Positions 43,989 through 52,818 of a stretch of 64,000 nucleotides of DNA are shown here, in pieces. The number at the start of each line of letters is the position of its first letter. Position 1 is the first letter of the stretch. The notes under the pieces were generated by a model. The model searched no databases. It saw only the letters and a list, made by a program, of their open reading frames with translations, and was not told the DNA's origin. Both the position numbers and the translations under genes were made by a program. This DNA is from Bacteroidota bacterium (GTDB lineage: Bacteria; Bacteroidota; Bacteroidia; Bacteroidales; F082), in NCBI GenBank assembly GCA_009773165.1, contig WOUZ01000001.1, positions 434,001 to 498,000 on the forward strand, written 5' to 3'.

Positions 43989-45950
43989 ATGCGCTTTGTT
44001 ACTCTTCTGACAGTATCACTGCTTACGTTTGTTGTATGTTCAGCTCAGACCGGAAAAATGCTGCTGGTTGGAGGTGGTTCTGAAAAAAATGGGGCCAACG
44101 GCTGGAATGTGCCTGCATACCGCTGGGCAGTAGAAGGCAAAAGGGTTGCTATTATCGGCACTTCAACGGGAAGTCTGGCCCCTTATCTGAAACAATATTG
44201 CGGAGCTTCCTTCGCGAAAGAATTTGCTGTAGCCACCAGAGACAGCGCTGACAGTCAGGTGCTTTTTGACACACTACAAACCTATCAGGTTATCTTTTTC
44301 AGAGGTGGAGACCAGTATGAGTATTATCAAAAATACAAAAACACCCGCCTGCAGCAAGCAGCCGAACAGCTTTATATGAGTGGAGGCACTCTCGCAGGTA
44401 CATCGGCAGGAATGCATATTCTTTCATCGGTTGTGTTTACTGCCGAAAACGGTACTGTTTATCCTTACGAGGCTATCGAAAACCCTCATAACAGCTATAT
44501 GACCCTCGAAGATGATTTCATGGATTTCTTTCCCGGTTATCTTTTCGACACGCATTTTTCAGAAAGGGCACGTTTTGGAAGGCTTGCAGGTTTTCTTGCA
44601 AAATACAGCTTAGATCATCAGGCCAACATCATTGGTTTGGGTATGGATGATATGACATGCATGACCGTTGATGAAACAAAAACAGCTACAGTGTATGGAA
44701 CAGGTTGCGCCAATATTTACACCTTTTCAACTCCTTTTCAGCTCAACGGAAACAAACTGCTTCATGAATCAATAAAGGTAACACAGCTGATTCAGGGTTG
44801 CACCTATGATTTCAATGACGGGACTTTTACCATGCCGTCACACGACCTGCAGCTCGAAACTTCCACGCTCGAAGAAACAGGCAATTACACGCTTCTGGCA
44901 AGTGGTGGAAACAGTCTCTCTTCCAATCAACCTATGATGGCTGATTTTGTTACTACAACCGGAAATGCAACTGATCCTGTTGTAATTGCCACCGGAAATG
45001 AAACAACCGCCGGAAGTTTCAAAAATTATCTTTTGCAACAAGGAGCTTCTGCGGTGGATATTATCGTTTTAAACGCTTCCAACGGCAACAGCACATCCAT
45101 AGCCGAAAAAATTCAGGCGGCTGTGAAGGTGCTTTTTGTAAGCAACACAACTGACTCATTTAATGCGTTTTTGCTAACCACAAACGGTATGTTATTGAAA
45201 AGCAAGTTGCACAGCGCCGGCATGATAAGTGCCTTCGCTGGCGATGATGCGCGCTTTGCCGGAGCAACTGTTGTGGATAATTTCTACACAGAATATGCTT
45301 CTTACTACGGAGAACTGGTTTTTAGCGAAGGCTTGTCGCTCTTGAAGCATAGTATGCTCATGCCCAACACCTTTTATCAAAGCAGTATGTATGAAAATTC
45401 AGCTACTGCCATTCCCTATGCCATGGCTACAGACACGCTGAAATACGGTATCTGGCTGACATCAAAAAATTACCTGAAAATTACTCCGGTTGAAGGTAAA
45501 ACAACCTTGATGGGCTATGGAACCGATCCGGTTATGATTTTGCGAAACGAAGGCGGAAAGGCAGGGCTGTGTACCCAAACGGGGTCAGGAAGCTCTTCCT
45601 CAGTTCCACGCATGGAGGCCGGATTCGAAAATCTTAGCTTTTCATTGGTCGATTACACCATGCCCTATATAATGGGAAACACCGAAACTTCTTCGCTGGC
45701 TGAAAACGAAATAAAACACAGCATTCGAATCCTCAATAATCCTGTTGGTGCTGTTTTAGAGCTTGAATGTCCTTTTGAACAGTTCGAATGGGCCATCATC
45801 AGCACAGATGGAAGGATTCTTTCGCAAGGTTTTTCGAACAGCAAACGCTTACAATTAGCAGTAAACGCTTATAAAACAGGCGTATATGTGTTCAAAACAC
45901 GTGCGCTAAAGGCTGGTATAACAGTAAATTCCACTTTTGTTAAATATTAA
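43989..45950 (+). CDS. Exported cyanophycinase-family (S51) protein with T9SS sorting domain
   Basis: A 653-residue protein with signal peptide MRFVTLLTVSLLTFVVCSAQ. Residues 24-260 are an S51 domain: MLLVGGGSEKNGANGWNVPA, FFRGGDQYEYYQ, nucleophile S139 in AGTSAGMHIL, and H189 in DTHFSERARFGRL, the DxHFxxRxRxGRL motif of cyanophycinase. Residues 300-520 look like a second, degenerate S51 copy (TLLASGGNS, VVIATGN, LHSAGM, TLMGYGTD). The last ~70 residues (LNNPVGAVLELECPFEQFEW, YKTGVYVFKT) fit a T9SS sorting domain, so the protein would reach the cell surface or medium. First gene of the plus-strand operon, 9 bp before the second S51 gene. Confidence 0.85.
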   Translation: MRFVTLLTVSLLTFVVCSAQTGKMLLVGGGSEKNGANGWNVPAYRWAVEGKRVAIIGTSTGSLAPYLKQYCGASFAKEFAVATRDSADSQVLFDTLQTYQVIFFRGGDQYEYYQKYKNTRLQQAAEQLYMSGGTLAGTSAGMHILSSVVFTAENGTVYPYEAIENPHNSYMTLEDDFMDFFPGYLFDTHFSERARFGRLAGFLAKYSLDHQANIIGLGMDDMTCMTVDETKTATVYGTGCANIYTFSTPFQLNGNKLLHESIKVTQLIQGCTYDFNDGTFTMPSHDLQLETSTLEETGNYTLLASGGNSLSSNQPMMADFVTTTGNATDPVVIATGNETTAGSFKNYLLQQGASAVDIIVLNASNGNSTSIAEKIQAAVKVLFVSNTTDSFNAFLLTTNGMLLKSKLHSAGMISAFAGDDARFAGATVVDNFYTEYASYYGELVFSEGLSLLKHSMLMPNTFYQSSMYENSATAIPYAMATDTLKYGIWLTSKNYLKITPVEGKTTLMGYGTDPVMILRNEGGKAGLCTQTGSGSSSSVPRMEAGFENLSFSLVDYTMPYIMGNTETSSLAENEIKHSIRILNNPVGAVLELECPFEQFEWAIISTDGRILSQGFSNSKRLQLAVNAYKTGVYVFKTRALKAGITVNSTFVKY

Positions 45951-45959
45951 TTTTAGTAT

Positions 45960-47228
45960 ATGAAGTTAACTAAGTCAGCCTTTGGGTTGTTGATTCTTTT
46001 TTACCTCTGTTTTTCATCACAACCTGCATCTGCTCAGGGCAATCTGATGATTGTGGGTGGAGGACTTGAAAGCGACAACAGGGATGTTTTCGAAGAAATA
46101 ATCAAGCTTTCGGGTGGTCCTGAAAAAGCGGTTATTTCTGTCATTCCGGCTGCAAGCGGGGTTGCTGCACAAACTTTCGCGTATTTTAGTCACGCACTTA
46201 TCCGTTTTGGCGTAAAAGCCGAAAACATCCATCTGATTCCCATTGCTATGGAGGATGATGACAGCACCACCGATATAAATGAAGCCAGTTGGTATGCCAA
46301 TGCCAATGACTTGCTGCTTGCCGACAAAGTGCGCAAGAGCAGCTGTGTATGGTTTTCGGGTGGCGATCAGTTACGCATAATAAAAACCCTGGAAACACCA
46401 GATGGCAAACCAAGCCCTGTTCTTGAAGCAGTTTGGGAAATGTACAGGCAAGGAGGATTGGTAGGAGGAACAAGTGCCGGAGCGGCCATTATGAGCAACC
46501 CCATGATTGGAAGTGGCACAAGTATGGGGGCATTGCAATCGGGGGTTCAGACGAGTGCACCAGGCGAAGATTTCCCCGGTCACCGTGGTGTATTAATTAC
46601 AAAAGGACTTGGATTTTTTCCACATGGACTGGTCGATCAGCATTTTCACGCGCGTTCGCGAACAGGAAGACTTGTTACTGCTTTGGGATTCACCGGGCAG
46701 CTTCTTGGTTTTGGTATTGATGAAAACACCGCTTTGGTTTTTTATGGAAAAGAAAATAAAATGATGGTTGCCGGGGCAGCCGGAGTTACCATTTTTGACG
46801 CTGAAAAAGCGCAGTATTCCAGTGTAGACAGTTTGATTAAAGTGGAAAACATGAAGGTGCACTATTTGGAAAACGGCGACACTTTTTACTTCGACACAAA
46901 AGAAGTTGTTCCGGAAGCTTCTAAAAACCCTATTCGGGGCGACGAATACTTTTCGGGCCCGGGACCTTTTCCGGGAGGTATGTTTAATTCTTCTCACACT
47001 GGTTTTTACAACCTGATTACACGATATCTTGCTGACAATAAAGAAGCTGAGGTGGTTCGTAGCCTGAATTTTATTGATGATAGCACAGCTTTTGAACTTA
47101 CTCTGACAAAACAGGCCGGTACCAAAGGCTTTGTGTCGCGTCCTGATAAAGGAAAAGATCGTTATACGATTGTCGATGCGCGTATGGATATTATTCCTGT
47201 TACCATTTTTATAAAACCAATGAAATGA
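45960..47228 (+). CDS. Exported cyanophycinase
   Basis: A 422-residue serine peptidase of family S51. Signal peptide ends at QPASAQ (26). Mature sequence: LMIVGGGLESDNRDVFEEII, VWFSGGDQLRIIKT, nucleophile S172 in VGGTSAGAAIMS, H228 in VDQHFHARSRTGRL, and LGFGIDENTALVFYG. These match cyanophycinase, which cuts the poly-Asp/Arg storage polymer cyanophycin to beta-Asp-Arg dipeptides. Unlike the first S51 protein it has one domain and no T9SS sorting domain, so it may work in the periplasm. It lies 9 bp after the first S51 gene and 28 bp before the SusC gene. Many bacterial S51 exports are annotated as cyanophycinase; the substrate is supported by context here, not proven. Confidence 0.9.
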   Translation: MKLTKSAFGLLILFYLCFSSQPASAQGNLMIVGGGLESDNRDVFEEIIKLSGGPEKAVISVIPAASGVAAQTFAYFSHALIRFGVKAENIHLIPIAMEDDDSTTDINEASWYANANDLLLADKVRKSSCVWFSGGDQLRIIKTLETPDGKPSPVLEAVWEMYRQGGLVGGTSAGAAIMSNPMIGSGTSMGALQSGVQTSAPGEDFPGHRGVLITKGLGFFPHGLVDQHFHARSRTGRLVTALGFTGQLLGFGIDENTALVFYGKENKMMVAGAAGVTIFDAEKAQYSSVDSLIKVENMKVHYLENGDTFYFDTKEVVPEASKNPIRGDEYFSGPGPFPGGMFNSSHTGFYNLITRYLADNKEAEVVRSLNFIDDSTAFELTLTKQAGTKGFVSRPDKGKDRYTIVDARMDIIPVTIFIKPMK

Positions 47229-47256
47229 TTTTTAATAACCAATAAAAGAGCACAAA

Positions 47257-50166
47257 ATGAAAAAAAATGTACTGCTGACTTTTGTCCTGACATTGTTCTT
47301 CGGGTCACTCTTTGCTCAATCCATTCCTGTTTCCGGAACGGTGACATCCGCATCTGACAAGATGCCTGTGCCCGGTGTTACGGTTCAGATAAAAGGAACG
47401 ACACAAGGAACGACAACCGATTTGGATGGTGTGTATAAACTCGAAGCCCCTGCTGATGCAACACTTGTATTCAGTTTTGTGGGTATGCAAACTACGGAAG
47501 TGCCTGTTAACAAACGTTTGGTAATCAACGTTGTTATGGAAGAAGACAAAATCGATCTGGGAGAAGTTGTGGTTGTGGGCTATAGCACCTCCAGCAAAAA
47601 ACTGATCTCTAGCTCGGTAGGTGTTGTTCAGGAGGAAGAAATCAAAAACGCTCCTGTAAGAACTATCGAAGGCGTTTTGCAGGGTAAAGCTGCAGGCGTT
47701 ACGATCAACATCAACTCCGGAACTCCCGGTGGACAAAACTCCATCAAACTAAGGGGGGGAAGCTCCATTAATGCCAGCAATCAGCCACTGATTGTGATTG
47801 ATGGTGTTCCTGTTCTTACAGGTAGTTTTGGTCAGATCGGCTATAGCGGACAGGAAATCGACGCCCTCTCCGACATCAATCCGAACGACATCGAATCCTT
47901 CACCATTTTGAAAGACGCCTCAGCTACAGCTATTTATGGATCAAGAGCTTCAAATGGTGTTATCCTTATCACAACCAAAAAAGGAAGCTTTAGACAAACA
48001 AATGTAAGCCTGAACACCTCTTACGGATGGCAGACACTACCCAAAGAACGCCTTCCCGAGCTTATGAATGCCGCGCAATGGAATGAATACAAAGGCACTA
48101 ACGTTCAAGGTATTGATACCGATTGGATGAAAGAAATCCTTCAAACAGCCCCAACATCCAACACCGAGATCTCGGTAAGCAGCGGCAATGATAAAACGCG
48201 TCTTTTCGTTTCAGGTAACTATTATAGTCAGGATGGAACCGTTAAATCCACCCGTTTTGACCGCTATTCCGGACGTTTAAATGTGGATCATAAATTGCGT
48301 GATAACCTCACTATCGGAGGAAGTATCTCGATGAGTTATTCCAAAAACGATCGCGTCGAAGGCGACCAAACCCTTTACGGTCCGCTGCCTAACGCACTTT
48401 CAATTCCTGCCATTTATCCTGTTTACAATCTTGATGGCAGCTATAATGAAGATGGTCCTTACGCCAATCCAATGGGCATCATCAACGAAACCGTGAATCA
48501 GGCATTCACAAATCGTAACAATGGCAACATATTTCTCGAATTCAAGTTTTGGGATGGTTTTACCTTTACCAGTAAATGGGGTGCTGATCAATACCTGCTT
48601 CGTGAGCATGAATACGATCCTATCACAACTGCTCAGGGTTTGAAATACAACGGATTAGGTATTGAAGGCACAACTTATGTAAGTAATTTGGTAAGCAATA
48701 ATGTACTTCAATATGTTAAGTCGTTAAACAAAACACATCATTTTGAAGCACTTGCAGGCTATAGTCTCGAAAAATACGCCCGTCGGAACACCTATATCGA
48801 GGCGATTGATTTCCCAAATGAAAATTTCCAATACATCACATCAGCAGGTACGATCCGTGCCGCCTCGGCCTATGGTCTCGACAGAGGTATGAACTCCTAT
48901 TTTGGTCAGTTCAAGTACAATTATATGTACAAATATATCTTCTCACTTACGGCTCGTGCCGACGGATCATCCAAGTTCGGAGAGAACAACAGATACGGTT
49001 ACTTCCCTGCCGCTTCATTGGCCTGGCGTGTGACTGAAGAGTCGTTTATGAAAGGCATTGAATCCATAAGTGATCTGAAACTGCGTGCCAGTGTAGGTTT
49101 GACAGGTAATGACGGAATTGGCGATTTTGCATCCCTCGGCCTTTATGGTGGAGGTTTCAATTATGCTCAACGCCCGGGTATCGCCCCAACACAGCTTCCA
49201 AACCCTGACTTAAAATGGGAAACAACCATGCAAACAGGCTTTGGTGTTGACCTCGGATTACTGAACGACAGAATCACCCTTATTGCCGACCTTTACTATA
49301 ACCACACCCGCGACCTCCTGCTCGACAGGCCTCTGCCTCCTTCAACAGGCTACAGCGCCATCACCTCAAATATTGGTGAACTTGAAAACAAGGGTATTGA
49401 AATCGTTCTTAATACCGAGAATATCAGTCAAAAAGCTTTTACATGGAAAAGCTCGCTCAACTTTGCTGCTAACCGTAACAAGGTGCTGAAACTCTATGAC
49501 GGACAACCTATCGACGATCAGGGAAGAGGCGGAAACAGGGTTCAGGAAGGCGAACCTATCGGGATATTCTACGGCTACAATTGTCTGGGTGTTGACCCTA
49601 CTACCGGAAGTTTGGTGTATGAAGACATCAACAAGGATGGCTCAATTACGGCTGAAGACCGGAAAAAAATCGGAAACCCCAACCCGGATTTTACCATGGG
49701 ATTTACCAATAATTTTTCGTTCATGAATTTCGACCTTTCAGTCTTTTTGCAAGGCGTTTATGGCAATGATATTTTCAACGGAACCAATATTTATCTTGCT
49801 TCAGGTGTAGGTGAAGACAACCAGCTGGCTATCATGGTTAACAGATGGAAACAACCAGGAGATATTACTGATATACCCAAAGAAGGTGACACTTTTAAGT
49901 CGTCGCGCTTCATCGAAAACGGGTCGTTTATGCGTATCAAGAATGTAACTTTTGGATATAATTTTCCTCAAAAACTACTCAAGCCTATTAAACTAAAAAG
50001 TGCCAGGCTCTATGTTTCAGGACAGAATCTATTCACTTTCAGCTCCTATTCCGGCATGGACCCCGAGGTAAATTACTACAGCAACGACAATGTGGTTATG
50101 GGTACTGACTTTTTTACCTATCCACAGTCGCGTACAATCATGATGGGACTTAACATTGGCCTTTAA
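47257..50166 (+). CDS. SusC/RagA-family TonB-linked outer-membrane transporter
   Basis: A 969-residue outer-membrane importer. After signal peptide MKKNVLLTFVLTLFFGSLFAQ comes a carboxypeptidase-regulatory-like domain (about 25-100; SGTVTSASDKMPVPGVTVQI, TDLDGVYKLE), then the SusC/RagA signature GEVVVVGYSTSSKK, the plug domain (LKDASATAIYGSRASNGVIL) and the 22-strand barrel. It ends FTYPQSRTIMMGLNIGL. It would use the TonB motor to take up a bulky ligand captured by the SusD-like lipoprotein encoded 8 bp downstream. The operon's S51 peptidases imply that this ligand is a peptide, such as cyanophycin fragments, instead of a glycan. No TonB gene or sigma/anti-sigma pair lies in this operon. Confidence 0.93.
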   Translation: MKKNVLLTFVLTLFFGSLFAQSIPVSGTVTSASDKMPVPGVTVQIKGTTQGTTTDLDGVYKLEAPADATLVFSFVGMQTTEVPVNKRLVINVVMEEDKIDLGEVVVVGYSTSSKKLISSSVGVVQEEEIKNAPVRTIEGVLQGKAAGVTININSGTPGGQNSIKLRGGSSINASNQPLIVIDGVPVLTGSFGQIGYSGQEIDALSDINPNDIESFTILKDASATAIYGSRASNGVILITTKKGSFRQTNVSLNTSYGWQTLPKERLPELMNAAQWNEYKGTNVQGIDTDWMKEILQTAPTSNTEISVSSGNDKTRLFVSGNYYSQDGTVKSTRFDRYSGRLNVDHKLRDNLTIGGSISMSYSKNDRVEGDQTLYGPLPNALSIPAIYPVYNLDGSYNEDGPYANPMGIINETVNQAFTNRNNGNIFLEFKFWDGFTFTSKWGADQYLLREHEYDPITTAQGLKYNGLGIEGTTYVSNLVSNNVLQYVKSLNKTHHFEALAGYSLEKYARRNTYIEAIDFPNENFQYITSAGTIRAASAYGLDRGMNSYFGQFKYNYMYKYIFSLTARADGSSKFGENNRYGYFPAASLAWRVTEESFMKGIESISDLKLRASVGLTGNDGIGDFASLGLYGGGFNYAQRPGIAPTQLPNPDLKWETTMQTGFGVDLGLLNDRITLIADLYYNHTRDLLLDRPLPPSTGYSAITSNIGELENKGIEIVLNTENISQKAFTWKSSLNFAANRNKVLKLYDGQPIDDQGRGGNRVQEGEPIGIFYGYNCLGVDPTTGSLVYEDINKDGSITAEDRKKIGNPNPDFTMGFTNNFSFMNFDLSVFLQGVYGNDIFNGTNIYLASGVGEDNQLAIMVNRWKQPGDITDIPKEGDTFKSSRFIENGSFMRIKNVTFGYNFPQKLLKPIKLKSARLYVSGQNLFTFSSYSGMDPEVNYYSNDNVVMGTDFFTYPQSRTIMMGLNIGL

Positions 50167-50174
50167 TCAAAAAA

Positions 50175-51524
50175 ATGAAGAAAATGAAGAAAATATATTA
50201 CCTTATTCTGGGGCTCGCACTTACAGTTATTTCCTGTAACAAAGTGCTTGATGTTGACCCCAGCGCATCGGTATCGAGCGATGTCTCATTGAAAGACAGC
50301 ACCGGCGTTGAACGCGCAATCATAGGATCATACAGTGGTTTGCAGGCTGTTGGGCTTTATGGCCGCAATGCTGCAATTATCAGTGATTTGGCTGCAGATA
50401 ACCTTGTGTGGACAGGCACAACTCAGGATTATGGGCAAATTCCTAACAAGCCAATCCCTGCCGATAATGCAGTTACCGATGGAATGTGGTCGGCTTCCTA
50501 CGATGTCATCAACCGTGTGAACAACATCATTTATAAGCTTCCGTCCATTCCATACAAGTCGGAAAATGGTAAAAATGGTGTTCATGGAGAGGCTCTTTTT
50601 ATGCGGGCTTTGATGCATTATTACCTGGCGTCTTATTTTGGAGGTGTTCCACTGCGCCTGACTCCAACGGTAGATTTAAGTAATATTGATTTGGCGAAAA
50701 GCAGTTTAACGGATATTTATTCCAGCGTAATTGTTGATTTGGAGTCCGCGATCACCTTGCTACCTGCCAATAATGTAACAGGTCGTGCCACCATAAACAG
50801 CGCAAAAGCTTTGCTTGCAAGAGTGTATCTAACGGATTACCACGCGACAGGTGATGCTACATCAGCCGATAAAGCTATTTCCCTGGCCACCGGCCTAATC
50901 GAAACAACTTCCATTTCACTTGCTACTTCATTTGCCAGTTTGTTCGATCCAGCTGTTGTCAGCTCCGAATCCCTGATGGAAATCACTTACGATATTCAAA
51001 ATTTCAACCGCCTGGCACAGTACTATTATACCCGCGACCTTAATGGAAGGTATGAAATAGCCCCGTCGGCCAGCCTTATTGCAGCCTATGATGCTGCCGA
51101 TGCACGTTTGGCTTCCACCATCCGGTTTGATGAAAAAAACAATCCCTATGGCGCAAAATACAACGATGTTTCGGGCGGTGTCGACAGGGTGTATGTTGTC
51201 CGACTGGCTGAGATGTACCTCATACGCGCCGAAGCACTTGCATATACTAACGGCGACATTGCAGCTATACAGGCTGATATTAACGCCATACGCAACCGTG
51301 CTGGATTACCAAATACCACAGGAGCAGATCACGCGGCGCTGAAGCTGGCCATTGAGCAGGAAAGGCGTATCGAATTTGCTTTTGAAGGTCAACGCTGGCA
51401 AGATTTGGTGCGCACAAAAAGGGCAGTAAGTTTGTTGGGAATTGATGAAAAATATACCTTATTCCCTATTCCGCTTAGCGAGATGCAGACCAATAAGAAA
51501 ATGCTACAAAACCCGGGTTATTGA
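50175..51524 (+). CDS. SusD/RagB-family surface lipoprotein
   Basis: A 449-residue lipoprotein of the SusD fold. Signal ends at the lipobox VISC (about residue 21), followed by NKVLDVDPSASVSS, a SusD opening. VYVVRLAEMYLIRAEALAY and NAIRNRAGLP are core landmarks, and EQERRIEFAFEGQRWQDLVR with the final LFPIPLSEMQTNKKMLQNPGY are the family's C-terminus. It captures substrate at the surface and lids the SusC barrel. At 449 residues it is on the short side for SusD. It lies 8 bp after the SusC gene and 10 bp before a lipoprotein gene that probably extends the system. Confidence 0.92.
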   Translation: MKKMKKIYYLILGLALTVISCNKVLDVDPSASVSSDVSLKDSTGVERAIIGSYSGLQAVGLYGRNAAIISDLAADNLVWTGTTQDYGQIPNKPIPADNAVTDGMWSASYDVINRVNNIIYKLPSIPYKSENGKNGVHGEALFMRALMHYYLASYFGGVPLRLTPTVDLSNIDLAKSSLTDIYSSVIVDLESAITLLPANNVTGRATINSAKALLARVYLTDYHATGDATSADKAISLATGLIETTSISLATSFASLFDPAVVSSESLMEITYDIQNFNRLAQYYYTRDLNGRYEIAPSASLIAAYDAADARLASTIRFDEKNNPYGAKYNDVSGGVDRVYVVRLAEMYLIRAEALAYTNGDIAAIQADINAIRNRAGLPNTTGADHAALKLAIEQERRIEFAFEGQRWQDLVRTKRAVSLLGIDEKYTLFPIPLSEMQTNKKMLQNPGY

Positions 51525-51534
51525 TTTCAAAAAA

Positions 51535-52746
51535 ATGAATCCAATGAAAAATAAAATTCTTTTCCTTTTATTATTCCTTCCCGTGCTTTTCAGTGTACCG
51601 GGATGCGAAAAATATGAACTTGGCAATCCCCCTGCCAGCACACAGGCCGATTTCACCTACACCCTTTCCAACAACGGTAATGCTCCATGTGAATTGGTAG
51701 TAACCAATAAGTCGTTGAATGCCAAGGGTTATTTATGGGATTTCGGCAATGGCATCACCTCAACAGCAGAAAATCCGGTTGTTCAATTTGATACTCCCGG
51801 AATATTTTCAGTGAAACTTACCTGCACCCCTGAAAATGACGTGCATTACAATACCACACAAAAAACAATCGCTGTAAACATCAAAGATCCGCTTGCAGGA
51901 CAAACACAGGTGCTTTATTACACCTCAAGAAGCCCTTCGGGTGGTGGTGTTCATTTTGTTATTTTAAACGAAGAGGCGCCCATTGTTCAGGATTTTGAGG
52001 CTGTAACATTATCACGCCCCTATGGAATAGCTGTTGATTCTGTTTCACGAAAGGTGTTTGTTTCGGATTATAGCCTTGGCGTTATTTATAGTTTTGATCC
52101 CGACGGGAAAAATCCTCAGAAAATCCTTGATGTGGCAACTCCCGGTCAGGAAATCGTTGATTCACCTGAAGCTTTGATGGTGGTTGGCAATAAATTGTAT
52201 TGGGGTCGTCCAGGTGGAATTTACCGTTGCAACCTTGATGGAACCGGAGCGGAAGTTTTCATCAGCACTGACGGCATACGCCCTGAATATCCTATTGATA
52301 TGCAATATGATCCAGTAAATGAAAAGATCTATTTGGTGAATGATAAAACAGATTTCACAGGCGGTTTCTGGTCGGTAAACATGGATGGTTCAGGCCTGAC
52401 AGAACATGTTGTGGACATTGATGGCACTGCAATAGAAGTAGATTTCAACACAGGAAAGGTATACATGGCTGTTTATGGATCAACTCCTTCACCAATTGAA
52501 GAAAACGGTATGTATATGTGCAACCTCGATGGTTCATCACTGTCAAAAATTGGTGATTATGGCAGCAAAGCCACATGGGGTGTCACGATTGATCATAAAC
52601 GTGAAAAGCTTTTCTGGGCTTATAAGATTTCCAATTCGGCTGCCGATGGAAAAATTATTCGCGCAAACCTTGATGGTTCTGACCTTGAAGATTGGCTCAC
52701 TGGAATTAGCCCACATGCAATGCAAGTGAGTTGGATTAAATTATAA
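51535..52746 (+). CDS. Surface-type lipoprotein with PKD domain and YWTD-like propeller
   Basis: A 403-residue lipoprotein with signal ending at SVPGC (lipobox). Next is a PKD-like domain (about 35-120): LSNNGNAPCELVVTNKS, GYLWDFGNGITSTAENP, DTPGIFSVKLTC. Then a beta-propeller of LDL-receptor YWTD-like repeats: RPYGIAVDSVSRKVFVSDYS, LMVVGNKLYWGRPGGIYRCN, MQYDPVNEKIYLVNDKT. Third gene in SusC/SusD operons often encodes a surface binding protein; this is the likely role here. The start is ATG 51535 or 51544; the longer is given. It is 10 bp after the SusD stop, and a strong intrinsic terminator follows its own stop. Confidence 0.82.
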   Translation: MNPMKNKILFLLLFLPVLFSVPGCEKYELGNPPASTQADFTYTLSNNGNAPCELVVTNKSLNAKGYLWDFGNGITSTAENPVVQFDTPGIFSVKLTCTPENDVHYNTTQKTIAVNIKDPLAGQTQVLYYTSRSPSGGGVHFVILNEEAPIVQDFEAVTLSRPYGIAVDSVSRKVFVSDYSLGVIYSFDPDGKNPQKILDVATPGQEIVDSPEALMVVGNKLYWGRPGGIYRCNLDGTGAEVFISTDGIRPEYPIDMQYDPVNEKIYLVNDKTDFTGGFWSVNMDGSGLTEHVVDIDGTAIEVDFNTGKVYMAVYGSTPSPIEENGMYMCNLDGSSLSKIGDYGSKATWGVTIDHKREKLFWAYKISNSAADGKIIRANLDGSDLEDWLTGISPHAMQVSWIKL

Positions 52747-52761
52747 GCCGCTCATTATCAC

Positions 52762-52801
52762 AAAAAAAAGACGACATCCTCGCGGTGTCGTCTTTTTTTT
52801 T
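52762..52801. terminator. Strong bidirectional intrinsic terminator
   Basis: Stem aagacgaca pairs with tgtcgtctt around loop tcctcgcgg, with long A and T runs on both flanks. It ends the SusCD operon on the plus strand and the convergent T9SS gene at 52819 on the minus strand. Confidence 0.9.
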
Positions 52802-52818
52802 ATGCTTTCGTTGAAGCG

